DNA from: Amphritea atlantica
Lineage (GTDB): Bacteria > Pseudomonadota > Gammaproteobacteria > Pseudomonadales > Balneatricaceae
Direction: 5' to 3'
Length of the DNA: 64,000 nt
Assembly (NCBI RefSeq): GCF_018860855.1
Contig: NZ_JAHKQE010000022.1
Location: forward strand, 177,323-241,322
The notes beneath the pieces are model-generated. The model was given only the letters and a program-made list of their open reading frames with translations. It searched no databases and was not told the origin of the DNA. The position numbers and the translations under genes are program-made. Shown piece by piece: positions 36,693 through 46,360 of the stretch (its first letter is position 1; each line of letters opens with the position of its first letter).

Positions 36693-38414
36693 ATGAATAA
36701 TCGACAACCCCAGCAAACTTTGCCATCCATTACGACTCTTGACGATCTGGCGCCGTTGGCAAATTACTCGCTGATGGATCGCCTCAATGCTGATCCGGAT
36801 GCAACACCGCACGGGGATGACCACCAGCAGCGCCAAGTATTTTCGGGTCACTATGTGCCGGTAAAACCCACGCCGATTGCCGATCCAGAGTACGTCGCTC
36901 ATAGCTCTGGACTGTTTAACGAACTGGGTTTCGCTGACAGCATGGCTCAGTCTGACGATTTTGTGCGGATGTTCTCGGGTGATATCTCTCAGGTGCCGGA
37001 GCCGATGCGAAAAGTTGGATGGGCCTGTGGTTACGCGCTGTCTATCTACGGCACCGAATACGATCAGCAGTGTCCGTTCAAAACCGGAAATGGCTACGGT
37101 GACGGCCGTGCAGTCTCCGTGCTTGAGGCGGTTATCAACGGTCAACGCTGGGAGATGCAACTCAAAGGCGGCGGCCGGACACCATACTGCCGCGGCGGTG
37201 ATGGTCGTGCTGTGCTGCGTTCCAGTGTACGAGAGTTTCTGGCGCAGGAGCATATGCATGCCCTTGGCGTGCCAACCTCACGCTCGCTGAGTCTGTATGT
37301 GTCAAAGACTGAGCAGGTTAGACGTCCCTGGTATTCCGAAGGTTCGCATTCGATGGATCCTGACACGATGGTATCTGAGGCTGTTGCTATCTCGACCCGT
37401 GTCGCACCATCGTTCCTACGCGTCGGTCAGTTGGAACTCTTTAGTCGCCGAGCCCGCAAGCAGGTGCATCCGCACGCGCTGCAGGAACTGGAGATGATTG
37501 TGCGACACCTCATCGAACGTGAGTACGCCGATGTTATTGATAACACTCTGCCCTTTACTGAAAAAGTGGTGTTGCTCGCAGATGCGTTCCGCGACCGTTT
37601 GACCTCGTTGGTGGCGAACTGGGTTCGTGTGGGTTTCTGTCAGGGCAATTTCAATAGTGATAACTGCGCGGCTGGTGGCTTTACCCTCGACTACGGTCCC
37701 TTTGGGTTCTGTGAACGTTTCGACCCGCAATATCAGCCCTGGACTGGTGGCGGACAGCATTTCTCCTTTCTTAATCAACCGGTAGCCGCAGAACGGAACT
37801 TCCATATGTTCTGGACCGCCCTACGACCTCTGCTTGCTGCGGATGAAACGGCCCTGCAGCAGCTCGATGAGATTCGCGGCGGCTTTGAAACCGTGATGCA
37901 AACAAAAATGAGAAAGATGTGGGCTGAAAAGTTGGGACTCGACACATTTGATATGCCATTGTTCAGAGAGTTAGCGGCGCTGATGATGGAAACATCGGTG
38001 GATTACACCATCCTCTTTCGTGAACTGTCGCATCTGCCTGACGATATTAGTCCACTCCAGAAAAGCTTTTATAAAGGGCCAAGCTATCAGACAGACTCCG
38101 CAGCGTTGGATCAGCGCTGGGCTGAGTGGCTGACAGCGTGGAATGCACTGATCGACAGTCAGTCTTTCTCCCGTGATGAGATATCAGTGCAGATGAAGCG
38201 CGTTAATCCAAAATACAGCTTGCGTGAGTGGTTAGTGGTGCCCGCTTATCAGCAGGCCGCTGTGGGTAACTATGCGCTGCTAAGAGAACTGCAGGAGGTG
38301 ATGACTCAGCCTTATGCTGAACAATCGCAAGCGGTGGAAGATAAATACTATAGGCTGAAACCGGCTGAATTTTTTGAACTTGGTGGCATGTCTCATTATA
38401 GCTGTTCGTCGTGA
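36693..38414 (+). CDS. selO: SelO/YdiU protein adenylyltransferase
   Basis: 573 residues. A pseudokinase-fold enzyme that transfers AMP from ATP to protein hydroxyls and is linked to oxidative-stress response in E. coli. Visible family motifs: [59 protein letters not shown] (glycine-rich loop and Arg), HGNFNSDN-equivalent [24 protein letters not shown], and the conserved C-terminus ending YSCSS. GAGGAG lies before the ATG. Monocistronic, with a folded leader. Unrelated in function to the surrounding catabolic genes. Confidence 0.93.
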   Translation: MNNRQPQQTLPSITTLDDLAPLANYSLMDRLNADPDATPHGDDHQQRQVFSGHYVPVKPTPIADPEYVAHSSGLFNELGFADSMAQSDDFVRMFSGDISQVPEPMRKVGWACGYALSIYGTEYDQQCPFKTGNGYGDGRAVSVLEAVINGQRWEMQLKGGGRTPYCRGGDGRAVLRSSVREFLAQEHMHALGVPTSRSLSLYVSKTEQVRRPWYSEGSHSMDPDTMVSEAVAISTRVAPSFLRVGQLELFSRRARKQVHPHALQELEMIVRHLIEREYADVIDNTLPFTEKVVLLADAFRDRLTSLVANWVRVGFCQGNFNSDNCAAGGFTLDYGPFGFCERFDPQYQPWTGGGQHFSFLNQPVAAERNFHMFWTALRPLLAADETALQQLDEIRGGFETVMQTKMRKMWAEKLGLDTFDMPLFRELAALMMETSVDYTILFRELSHLPDDISPLQKSFYKGPSYQTDSAALDQRWAEWLTAWNALIDSQSFSRDEISVQMKRVNPKYSLREWLVVPAYQQAAVGNYALLRELQEVMTQPYAEQSQAVEDKYYRLKPAEFFELGGMSHYSCSS

Positions 38415-38418
38415 GTGC

Positions 38419-38502
38419 TTGGTAAAGGACGGAAAGCAGGTTGATACGACCATCATTGAAGCGCCGACTTCGAGGAAGAACAAAATAGGAGAGCGTGATC
38501 CT
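38419..38502 (+). mobile_element. IS5-like transposase fragment
   Basis: A short frame immediately after the selO stop reads LVKDGKQVDTTIIEAPTSRK NKIGERDP (two adjoining pieces), matching the VDATIIxAPxSxKNxxGERDP segment of IS5-family transposases. About 28 residues remain. The frame runs on to a stop at 38598 with no family match. From there to 38724 I see nothing. Confidence 0.65.
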
Positions 38503-38724
38503 TTGAATTACGAGTTTGAGATATGTTTGGATTGGCCGCGTTACTTAGCAGACAACCCAATGAATGAAGAGCATCAGCGTCGGTTGAACTTACGCTGAGT
38601 GCTCCTTCAAGTCATAGACTGCATAGATGTGTCACACTTCGGCGTTGAATTCGAAAATTGCTATTATATTGACAATATTTAGATCATTAATATGGGCATA
38701 ATTCATACGCATCTAGGCCCTGAC

Positions 38725-39705
38725 CTATTCTCGAGTGACGATGTTTTTATTCACAGCGTAGGTTGGTTTTAGCCCTTTAGAGAGACTCATGACTATCTGC
38801 TCAAGCGCAATTCTTCGGCTCTCCATTAGAGATTCTTGCGATAGAAAACCGACATGAGGCGTTACAATGACATTCTCTAGCGAGATCAGTTGACTGTTGT
38901 GGTTGGCTTCATCCGCGAGCACATCTAATCCCGCTGCCGATATTTTTTTAGATCGAAGGTTCTTGATTAATGCCTCTTCATCAATGAGTCCACCGCGTGC
39001 TGTGTTGATTAAAATGGTGCCATCTTTCATCTGTGAGAATGTTTCTTCATTTATCATGTTCTCTGTTTCAGGTAATAGTGGCGTATGAAGAGAAACAATA
39101 TCAGATATCGCGAGCAGTTTTTCCAAGGAGCTACACTTAGTAATCCCCAGTTTCTCTGCTTCTTTATCTGTTTTAGATGAATGGCAGAAAACCACGTTGA
39201 TACCAAAGCCCTTTAGCATCGGAATCAATGCCAGAGGAATGGAGCCTAATGAGACAAGACCGCAGGTTTTTCCTTTTAACCGGTGAAGTTCGTTGCCGAT
39301 AAAGGGAGTCCAGTTCCCAGCTTTGACACTAGTGTTGTATGTACTGATACCTCTACTGAGGTCGAGTAACAGTGCCATAACATGGCTAGCGACTTCATAG
39401 GCACAAAAACCGGGTGTATTGGTCACATAGATACCGGCTTTATCCGCAGCCTTGATATCGATCTCATTGGTGCCAATGCTTTGCAGCGCGATGATTTTCA
39501 AGTTGGGTAAATGCTTTAAGGTATCGGCACCCACCTCGGTGTATTCCAGTGTTAAAGACTCGGCATCCTTAACATCCTCAATCAGGTTGTTTCCAGTGAC
39601 TTGGGTTAGCGCTAAATCGCTGATGCCCCACTCATTTAAGAGTCGGTTTTCATAGTTCAGATCACCCGGCATATTGTAATAAACGACGTTCTTTTTCTGA
39701 CTCAC
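38725..39705 (-). CDS. D-2-hydroxyacid dehydrogenase family protein
   Basis: 326 residues from a GTG preceded by a near-perfect AGGAGGG site; the ATG at 39741 upstream lacks one. Catalytic elements are present: NTARGGLIDEEAL (Arg), the Glu loop LDVLADEA and the His in VTPHVGFLS. The dinucleotide motif is degenerate, GLVSLGSIPLA instead of GxGxxG. Last gene, with a 78-base gap, of the flavin monooxygenase-RidA-DUF1028-M20 run. Could reduce a 2-oxo acid made by that pathway. Confidence 0.85.
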   Translation of the reverse strand: MSQKKNVVYYNMPGDLNYENRLLNEWGISDLALTQVTGNNLIEDVKDAESLTLEYTEVGADTLKHLPNLKIIALQSIGTNEIDIKAADKAGIYVTNTPGFCAYEVASHVMALLLDLSRGISTYNTSVKAGNWTPFIGNELHRLKGKTCGLVSLGSIPLALIPMLKGFGINVVFCHSSKTDKEAEKLGITKCSSLEKLLAISDIVSLHTPLLPETENMINEETFSQMKDGTILINTARGGLIDEEALIKNLRSKKISAAGLDVLADEANHNSQLISLENVIVTPHVGFLSQESLMESRRIALEQIVMSLSKGLKPTYAVNKNIVTRE

Positions 39706-39783
39706 TAGAGGCCCTCCTGAGCGTTTTAACACTCTATTCACTTTCTGCTATAAAGCTTATCCAGGCGAGTTAAACGCTTAAGG

Positions 39784-40953
39784 TTAAGCGCTCATCCAGC
39801 GACGCAGGTTATCGAGCATGAAACGGCAGCGTTCAAGTTGTTCATTGCTCACATACTCATCGGGTTTATGTCCTTGCTCCATACTGCCAGGACCGCAGAC
39901 TAAAGTGGCTACTCCAGCTTCATCAAACAATCCACCCTCTGTACCAAAAGCTACTGTGCCAAATGTTTGGCTGTGACTCCAACCTGCGAGCCATTGGGCA
40001 AATTCAGACTGGGGATCGGTTAGCAGTGGGGGATAGGCCGCTAACGATTCGAACTGGATATCTGCGCCCGAGTGGACTGATTGCATAACAGGTTGAAGAG
40101 TTTGTTGTGCATAATCCTGCAACTGATTAAAGGTGCTGCTGGCATTAGCTTTAGGGAGATAACGCATTTCTATGTCGAATTGGCAGTATTCAGGGACAAT
40201 ATTTAAAGCAGCACCGCCTTTGATCGTTCCCGTTTGTAAGGTGCTATAGGGCGGGTCAAACCGATCATCTAAATGCTGTTTCAGTGGTTCTGCAAGCTCG
40301 GTTATTTTTGTAATTAACTTTGCCGCATACTCAATCGCATTGACCCCCTCAGGAGCGTAGGCTGAGTGGCAAGCATGACCTAACACCTTGCAGCGCATGG
40401 CTACTTTGCCTTTGTGGCCATAGACCGGTTGCATACTAGTTGGCTCACCAATAATACACATTGCTGGTTTTTCAGGTGATGCCTGTAGATGCTCAATAAG
40501 GCTTCGAACACCAAGGCAACCTATCTCTTCATCATATGAAAAAGCTAGATGTAAAGGCATGCGAAGGTTGGTTTGCTGAAAATGCGGAATGGCCTCTAAC
40601 ACACAGGCGATAAACCCTTTCATATCCGCACTGCCTCGGCCGAAACACTTGCCCTCTTGCTCAGTGAGTTGAAAGGGCGGATGTGACCAGTTTTGACCGT
40701 CTACGGGAACCACATCTGTATGCCCCGACAGCATGACACCGCCATCACCACTAGGTCCAAGGCGTGCATAGAGATTGGCCTTGGTTTTTTCAGCGTTGAA
40801 AATGAGTGTCGACTTGATACCCAATTGGTCAAGATAGTCACTAATCGTGTTAATTAGCTCTAGGTTGGACTCTCGACTCGTGGTATCAAACTCCAACAGC
40901 GTACTGAGCAGCTGTCGGAGTTGTGCAGAAAGCTTTGGTTGAGCGTTACTCAT
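39784..40953 (-). CDS. M20 family deacylase (ArgE/DapE-like)
   Basis: 389 residues from the ATG that overlaps the DUF1028 stop by eight bases. Zinc motifs: SGHTDVVPVD and GRGSADMKGF, catalytic Glu in SYDEEIGCLG, and a C-terminal His in CGPGSMEQGHKPDEY. Most similar in layout to acetylornithine deacetylase, but there are no other arginine genes here; in this operon it more likely removes an N-acyl or N-carbamoyl group from an amino acid-like intermediate. Confidence 0.88.
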   Translation of the reverse strand: MSNAQPKLSAQLRQLLSTLLEFDTTSRESNLELINTISDYLDQLGIKSTLIFNAEKTKANLYARLGPSGDGGVMLSGHTDVVPVDGQNWSHPPFQLTEQEGKCFGRGSADMKGFIACVLEAIPHFQQTNLRMPLHLAFSYDEEIGCLGVRSLIEHLQASPEKPAMCIIGEPTSMQPVYGHKGKVAMRCKVLGHACHSAYAPEGVNAIEYAAKLITKITELAEPLKQHLDDRFDPPYSTLQTGTIKGGAALNIVPEYCQFDIEMRYLPKANASSTFNQLQDYAQQTLQPVMQSVHSGADIQFESLAAYPPLLTDPQSEFAQWLAGWSHSQTFGTVAFGTEGGLFDEAGVATLVCGPGSMEQGHKPDEYVSNEQLERCRFMLDNLRRWMSA

Positions 40954-41620
40954 TACCCGGTACACCATAGCTAGGTGCTTGGCGTGGGTCCAACGCACGG
41001 GTTACGTAAGCCTGCATCTGTGGCTCGTAATCTTGCCAGAGTTTCGACAATTCACCGAGAGGATCTTCATCGGCCCAATCGACACGCAGGTCGACTAATG
41101 GCCAGGTATAATCGTCGACGACTTTAACGGCTGCCGAGTGTACGGGCCCTGCTTCTCCACCTTTTTCTATACCGGCTGCTAACGCGGTGATTAAACGGCT
41201 GGTTAGTTCGCCGCGAGATGTTTCAAAACTATGGGTCATCGCCTCAATCACGTTTGTATTGTCCAGCATGTTGCCCGCGGCAACACAATGCTGAGCTTTG
41301 ACCATGTTGTGTGTCCCTAAGGTTTCCGTACCGCTGAAACACGCGGTTTCGCCACTCGTATTGATAACGGTAACCTGACGGTAGGCGCTGAATTTGTCTT
41401 CTGATAGAGCAGACTTTAATGCTTGGTCGGGTGTTAATCCGTCTTGTAGGTGCTCAAGAATCTTTTGGCCCAATGCGGGCAGTGTGATATTTTGGCTTGA
41501 GACGGCGCCCACACCTGCCAGTAGCCATGGGCAACGAGCACCGACAGCAATGCTGGATGAGCTGATGGCGATGCCTAACTGGCCACTTTCGGGGCAATAT
41601 GCCGCAATAGAAATAGTCAT
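40946..41620 (-). CDS. DUF1028 family Ntn-hydrolase-like protein
   Basis: 224 residues. Starts MTISIAAYCPESGQLGIAISSSSIAVGARCPW and has AGNMLDN and GPVHSAAVKVV, all features of DUF1028. Members are annotated as Ntn-fold hydrolases, but a reaction has not been generally established. AGGAG precedes the ATG. Sits between ridA and the M20 deacylase gene, so it is probably an amide- or acyl-hydrolysing step in the same pathway. Confidence 0.85.
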   Translation of the reverse strand: MTISIAAYCPESGQLGIAISSSSIAVGARCPWLLAGVGAVSSQNITLPALGQKILEHLQDGLTPDQALKSALSEDKFSAYRQVTVINTSGETACFSGTETLGTHNMVKAQHCVAAGNMLDNTNVIEAMTHSFETSRGELTSRLITALAAGIEKGGEAGPVHSAAVKVVDDYTWPLVDLRVDWADEDPLGELSKLWQDYEPQMQAYVTRALDPRQAPSYGVPGNE

Positions 41621-41632
41621 GCTTGCTCCTAA

Positions 41633-42049
41633 TTATTGTTGTTCAGGGATCACTGCAATAATATCGATCTCCATCAACCACTCAGGTTGTGCTAATCCAG
41701 CAACGACCAGCCCAGTAGAGATAGGGAAAACACCTTTCATCCAGCGGCCTACTTCACGGTAGACCGGTTCACGATAGCGGGGGTCGGTAATATAGGTTGT
41801 TGTTTTGACAACGTGCGATAAGTCGCTACCCGCCTCTTCTAGCAGCTGTTTTACGTTTTTCATGGCTTGCTCTGCCTGAGCTTGCGGGTCTCCTAAACCG
41901 ACGAGTTTACCTTCGAAGTCAGTGCCAACCTGCCCTCGGACGTAGACGGTATTGCCGGCAACAACTGCTTGGCATAGATCATTATCTAGAGACTGGTTTG
42001 GGTATGTCTCTTTAGTATTGAACATTCTGATACGCGTATGTGTAGGCAT
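41633..42049 (-). CDS. RidA family enamine/imine deaminase
   Basis: 138 residues from the ATG with CAGGA eight bases ahead; the longer frame running upstream overlaps the monooxygenase gene and is not used. YjgF/RidA fold with VVAGNTVYVRGQVGTD, QAEQAMKNVKQLLEEAG and the DPRYREPVYREVGRWM region. RidA proteins hydrolyse reactive enamines/imines; here, after a flavin monooxygenase, it may hydrolyse an imine product. Confidence 0.9.
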   Translation of the reverse strand: MPTHTRIRMFNTKETYPNQSLDNDLCQAVVAGNTVYVRGQVGTDFEGKLVGLGDPQAQAEQAMKNVKQLLEEAGSDLSHVVKTTTYITDPRYREPVYREVGRWMKGVFPISTGLVVAGLAQPEWLMEIDIIAVIPEQQ

Positions 42050-42062
42050 GATAATTCCTGGG

Positions 42063-43322
42063 TTATACCTCGTTGCGGTATTGTTGATACTGGCGCTGGA
42101 TAACAATTTGGTCGGCAATATATTTTGCATCGTGCCATACACCCCAAATAAAGGTGGAGCCGCGCCGTGAAAGCCATGGGAGGCCGAGAAAATACACCCC
42201 AGGTTCGCTGGATACGCCACGGTGATGCTTGGGTTGATTGTTCTCATCAAAGGCATCGACTTTGAGCCAGTTATAGTCTGTCGCGTAGCCTGTTGCCCAG
42301 ATAATCGATGTAATGCCTTTTTCTGCTAGATTCATTTCCAGTATGGGGTTAGTCATACATTCAGGGTCAGGTAATAGCGTGTGAGCTTCGGGCTCTTCGG
42401 GCAAATCTAAGCCGTTATTGGCAATATAGGCATCGGCTCGCGCGAGCAATGATAGGTAGTTATCATCACCTGCTTTAATGTTGGCGGCTAGGTCATTATT
42501 AAAACGAACAACGCCGTTGCTGAAGGATTCCGTGCGGCCAACTAAGTTTAAGCCTTGATTAGCGAGTTCTCGGAAATCGATAGTTTTTCCACCATGAGCA
42601 CCACTCACCGCGATGGTGACATGTTCTTTACCGGGCTCGTTGGCAGCGGCATCCCATAAGCCAAGCACACCGAGCCACCACACAAAATCACGGCCACGAT
42701 AACTACGAGGTGGGCGGTCGTGTGGACCAACTGAGAGGTAGACTTCTTTGCCGGCACGTTGCAGCTCATCAGCGATTTGTACGCCGGAAGAGCCTGCACC
42801 AATCACCATCACGCCACCCTCTGGTAGCTGCTCTGGGTTGCGGTATTTAGCCGAGTGAATTTGGTAAAGTTCTGGTGTTTTTGGTGCAATAGCGGGAATG
42901 ACCGGAATTTGAAAGGGCCCGGTAGCGGAAACCACACGTTGTGCATTAAAGATGCCGTCTGATGTTTCAACGGTAAAACCACTCAAACCTTCATTTCTTA
43001 CGACACTATGAACTTCCACACCGGTTCGTACCGGTACGTGAAACTTGTCGACGTAGGCTTCAAAGTACTCGGCAACTTTGTCTTTAGGCACAAAGCTATC
43101 TGCGTCGGCGTTAGGGAAATTCATACCTGGAAAACGGTCATGCCAAGCGGGGCCGTTAGCGACTAGAGAATCCCAACGCACACTGCGCCAAGCTTCAGCA
43201 ATACGATTTTTCTCCAATACGAGGTGTGGAACGTCCTGGCGAGTTAAATGCTCGCTCATAGCAATACCCGCCTGACCAGCCCCGATGATAAGTGTATCTA
43301 TATCTGTAATATCTACTGTCAT
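42063..43322 (-). CDS. Flavin-containing monooxygenase (group B, CzcO-like)
   Basis: 419 residues. FAD-binding GAGQAGIAMSEHL near residue 13 and a second dinucleotide motif GAGSSGVQIADEL for NADPH, with a linking ATG-type motif IIWATGYATDYNWL. First gene of a minus-strand run (monooxygenase, RidA, DUF1028, M20, hydroxyacid dehydrogenase). It could N- or S-oxygenate a small substrate. The LysR gene at 43499 lies 176 bases upstream on the same strand. Confidence 0.9.
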   Translation of the reverse strand: MTVDITDIDTLIIGAGQAGIAMSEHLTRQDVPHLVLEKNRIAEAWRSVRWDSLVANGPAWHDRFPGMNFPNADADSFVPKDKVAEYFEAYVDKFHVPVRTGVEVHSVVRNEGLSGFTVETSDGIFNAQRVVSATGPFQIPVIPAIAPKTPELYQIHSAKYRNPEQLPEGGVMVIGAGSSGVQIADELQRAGKEVYLSVGPHDRPPRSYRGRDFVWWLGVLGLWDAAANEPGKEHVTIAVSGAHGGKTIDFRELANQGLNLVGRTESFSNGVVRFNNDLAANIKAGDDNYLSLLARADAYIANNGLDLPEEPEAHTLLPDPECMTNPILEMNLAEKGITSIIWATGYATDYNWLKVDAFDENNQPKHHRGVSSEPGVYFLGLPWLSRRGSTFIWGVWHDAKYIADQIVIQRQYQQYRNEV

Positions 43323-43498
43323 TTGTAAATGCCTTTATATATCGGGTTCAATTACCCGCGAAGGGATGAGTCCAGCTTATGGCAGTAAATAAAGGCAGTA
43401 AATTATTATAAATATACGATCTAAATAGGAAAAATATCATGCCTTAACTATTTTTATGTAAATAGTTAAGGGAGGGGTTATCAATCAACAACGTTTTT

Positions 43499-44407
43499 TT
43501 AAATATTATCTAAATCGAAGTTATGACAGTAGTCTATAAATAAGCGTGCGGGTTTAGTTGGCTCATTCGTTTTTAAATATGCCATTATTAATGTGGAGCT
43601 TTCCATATCATCAACGATGTCAACATAGGCTAATTCTTGACCATCATAAGTCATATTAGTGCTGGGGCGAGTGACCAGTATGGAAAATCCCTGTCCCTGT
43701 CCAACCATACATCGAACCATTTCGATGGATGGTGATGTATAAGCCACTTCAGGGTGTAAGCCCTTTTCAGCAAAAAGGCTGAGAAAGTAATTTCGACTAG
43801 GAATAACATCGAGCAAAATCATGGGTTCATGACTTAACTCGGCCAGTGATACAGAGTCTTTTAGAGCGAGAGGGTGACCTGCAGGTAGAAGGGCATAGGG
43901 TTTGTGAGGCGCGTTCAGCGTCTCTTTACGAATTGAGTTATCCAGTTCGAGATCATACAAGAATGCTAAGTCAAACTGCCCTCTATGTAATCCCGCCATA
44001 ATCTCGTGCTGTTCGCCATCATGCAGCTGAATTTCAATGTCAGGATAAGTTGCTTTAAAGCCTGCAATCAACTTAGGTAGATACATTGGCGCAACTGAGG
44101 CAAAACTGCCAATAGATATCTTGCCCCTGGTTTTTTCGCTGCCCGCTAAAGTGTTTTGCTCAAACTCATAAGATAGGCGCAGTAGTTCAGATGCTTTGTC
44201 GTAGAAGCTTCGCCCGCTGGGAGTCAGTGATACACCTTGGGCATGATGTCGGATCAGTAGTTTTTGGCCGAAGGTTTCTTCGAGATTTTTGATGGCAATA
44301 GAGATCGAGGGTTGGGCGATATGAAGTTTTCTTGATGCTTCAGCAATACTTTCTGTCTCGACCACTGTGGCAAAATAGTGCAATTGTTTTAAGGTAAAAT
44401 GTCTCAT
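43499..44407 (-). CDS. LysR-family transcriptional regulator
   Basis: 302 residues. HTH domain MRHFTLKQLHYFATVVETESIAEASRKLHIAQPSISIAIKNLEE, followed by a substrate-binding domain. It shares RHHAQGVSLTPSGR and overall layout with the LysR protein at 62933, so the two regulators bracketing cluster 2 are paralogues. Divergent from the ABC operon at 44818; probable regulator of that operon, of the monooxygenase operon, or both. Confidence 0.9.
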   Translation of the reverse strand: MRHFTLKQLHYFATVVETESIAEASRKLHIAQPSISIAIKNLEETFGQKLLIRHHAQGVSLTPSGRSFYDKASELLRLSYEFEQNTLAGSEKTRGKISIGSFASVAPMYLPKLIAGFKATYPDIEIQLHDGEQHEIMAGLHRGQFDLAFLYDLELDNSIRKETLNAPHKPYALLPAGHPLALKDSVSLAELSHEPMILLDVIPSRNYFLSLFAEKGLHPEVAYTSPSIEMVRCMVGQGQGFSILVTRPSTNMTYDGQELAYVDIVDDMESSTLIMAYLKTNEPTKPARLFIDYCHNFDLDNI

Positions 44408-44817
44408 AATGGTCCATTGTTAAAATGTTGCTTATCGTTGCTCACCTATACATTATCATTAGGCAACAAGTATGCCACGACCTGCGATTTCGTATTCATT
44501 GCGGGGAAACTCCCATATTTCAGCACTTTAAATCTATTTGACATTATAAAAAGCGAACATAAAAAAAGACTAATTTTTGCGGTGCACCGTTTTGGACGAC
44601 CATGTTCTTTTTTGGGGCGATAATGTGATATTTATTTAAAAAATCTATTTTTTGTTATCTGAAGCCGCTAGATAGTTTTTTTAAAACTAGAAGAGAACAA
44701 AATAATAATTGCTACTGATGCCACTATAACCACATAGTAAATGCATGCATTTGAGATCCCAATGTTCTGATTCAGAACAATCTCTCGTTAATTATTATAA
44801 ATGAAGGTGGCAATTCT
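44408..44817. other. Divergent promoter region, LysR / ABC cluster 2
   Basis: 410 AT-rich bases without a gene. Contains the perfect palindrome GTTCTGA-T-TCAGAAC (44764-44778) 40 bases before the ABC start codon. Confidence 0.5.
44764..44778. promoter_or_regulatory. Candidate operator palindrome ahead of ABC cluster 2
   Basis: GTTCTGA-T-TCAGAAC, 7+7 perfect arms around one base, positioned where a repressor or RNA polymerase would contact the ABC promoter. LysR-type T-N11-A symmetry can be read within it (T..A), but assignment to the adjacent LysR is inference. Confidence 0.45.
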
Positions 44818-46338
44818 ATGATGTTTGATTGGGACTATATGTTCAGTTTGTTTAGCGTGTCCGATTTTTGGTGGGCAAGCTGGACGGTTATTAAGCTGAG
44901 TCTAGCGAGCTGGGGTTTGAGTATTATTATCGGCTTTATATTAGCACTAGGTAAACAGTCTCGGTTTGCTGTACTCAGTATCCCGTCCAATATTTATATC
45001 TGGTTCTTTCGAAGCTTGCCGTTATTGGTACTTCTTATTTTTGTATATAACATGCCGCAGATGTTGCCAAGTACGAGTGCGTTTCTGTCAGAGCCATTTT
45101 GGGCCGGTTTGATTGCGATGGTTCTGTGCGAAAGTGCTTATGTTGCAGAGATACATCGAGGTGGATTGTTATCGATTCCTAAAGGTCAGGGTGAAGCTGC
45201 TAGAGCACTCGGTATCCGTTTTGTCGGTACTCAATGGTTGGTGGTGATTCCTCAAGCATTACGTGTTGCATTGCCTGCATTGGCCAATGAATACATATCT
45301 ATTGTTAAACTTACTTCGCTGGTATCGGTCATCTCGCTGACTGAGATTCTGATGGTAGGCCAACGCTTATATTCCCAAAATTTTTTAGTGTTAGAGACGA
45401 TGGCTGCTGTAGCCGTATTCTATGTGTTTATCGTCACTGTGTTCGACTTCCTGCTTAAACGCTTAGAGAATTATCTCGATGTGACTAAACGTAATGTGAG
45501 TCGCCAGCCTTCGGAGGAGTTTATTGAGGCTGTCCGAAGCGCCCCAGCACCGCAATTAAAACCGACTAGCGAATTTGATGGGCCTGCATTACATGCTTCC
45601 AAACTGCACAAAGCTTATAACAATGTTGAGGTATTAGGCTCGGTCGATCTCAGTATTCAGACCGGAGAGGTTGTGTCAGTGATTGGGCCATCAGGTTCGG
45701 GTAAGACAACCTTGATTCGATTATTGAACGGTCTTGAGCAGCTTGATAATGGTGAAGTTGACTTAAACGGACAGCCGTTTCTGAAGCTGCAACGCAATGG
45801 CTCCAGTACCCCTCGCTTTATTGAACATTCAGAACATCGTAACAAAATTGGCATGGTGTTTCAGAGTTTCAATCTATTTCCGCATCTGACTGTGCTTGAT
45901 AACCTGCTATTGGCACCACGCTATCACCATATGGGTAGTAAGAAAGATCTGGAAATGCAGGCATACCAGCTACTGAATAAGGTCGGAATGTTGGAACATG
46001 CGTGGAAGTATCCACACCAACTATCCGGTGGTCAGCAGCAGCGTGTCGCTATTTCACGTGCATTGATGATGCGTCCTCAAATTATGTTATTTGACGAACC
46101 AACATCGGCATTAGACCCAGAAAAAGTCAACGAAGTATTGCAGGTGATTGAAGACTTGGCCCGTGAAGGCATCACCATGGTAATTGTTACCCATGAGATG
46201 AATTTTGCCTTCAAAGTGTCCGATCGGGTTGTGTTTATGGAACAAGGGCGGGTGGTTTGTGATGACGCGCCGCAGGTACTACGCGAAGGCCATAATCCCC
46301 GTGTAGAAGCCTTTCTTAAAGATGTGTCCTTAGCTTGA
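44818..46338 (+). CDS. Fused ABC permease/ATPase, polar amino acid type
   Basis: 506 residues. Residues 1 to about 225: HisM-like permease (GEAARALGIRFVGTQWLVVIPQ coupling loop). Residues about 255-506: ATPase with GPSGSGKTT, LSGGQQQRVAISRALM and IMLFDEPTSALDPE. The fusion implies a homodimeric transporter needing only a binding protein, supplied at 47258. AAGGTGG lies ahead of the ATG. A PhyH gene is wedged between this gene and the receptor gene. Confidence 0.94.
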   Translation: MMFDWDYMFSLFSVSDFWWASWTVIKLSLASWGLSIIIGFILALGKQSRFAVLSIPSNIYIWFFRSLPLLVLLIFVYNMPQMLPSTSAFLSEPFWAGLIAMVLCESAYVAEIHRGGLLSIPKGQGEAARALGIRFVGTQWLVVIPQALRVALPALANEYISIVKLTSLVSVISLTEILMVGQRLYSQNFLVLETMAAVAVFYVFIVTVFDFLLKRLENYLDVTKRNVSRQPSEEFIEAVRSAPAPQLKPTSEFDGPALHASKLHKAYNNVEVLGSVDLSIQTGEVVSVIGPSGSGKTTLIRLLNGLEQLDNGEVDLNGQPFLKLQRNGSSTPRFIEHSEHRNKIGMVFQSFNLFPHLTVLDNLLLAPRYHHMGSKKDLEMQAYQLLNKVGMLEHAWKYPHQLSGGQQQRVAISRALMMRPQIMLFDEPTSALDPEKVNEVLQVIEDLAREGITMVIVTHEMNFAFKVSDRVVFMEQGRVVCDDAPQVLREGHNPRVEAFLKDVSLA

Positions 46339-46360
46339 TTAAATGATTTAGGAGTGACCC

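Noticed and set aside
42050..42256. 69-residue N-terminal extension of RidA
   Set aside because: It overlaps the monooxygenase gene in another frame, and a good ribosome site precedes the ATG at 42049.
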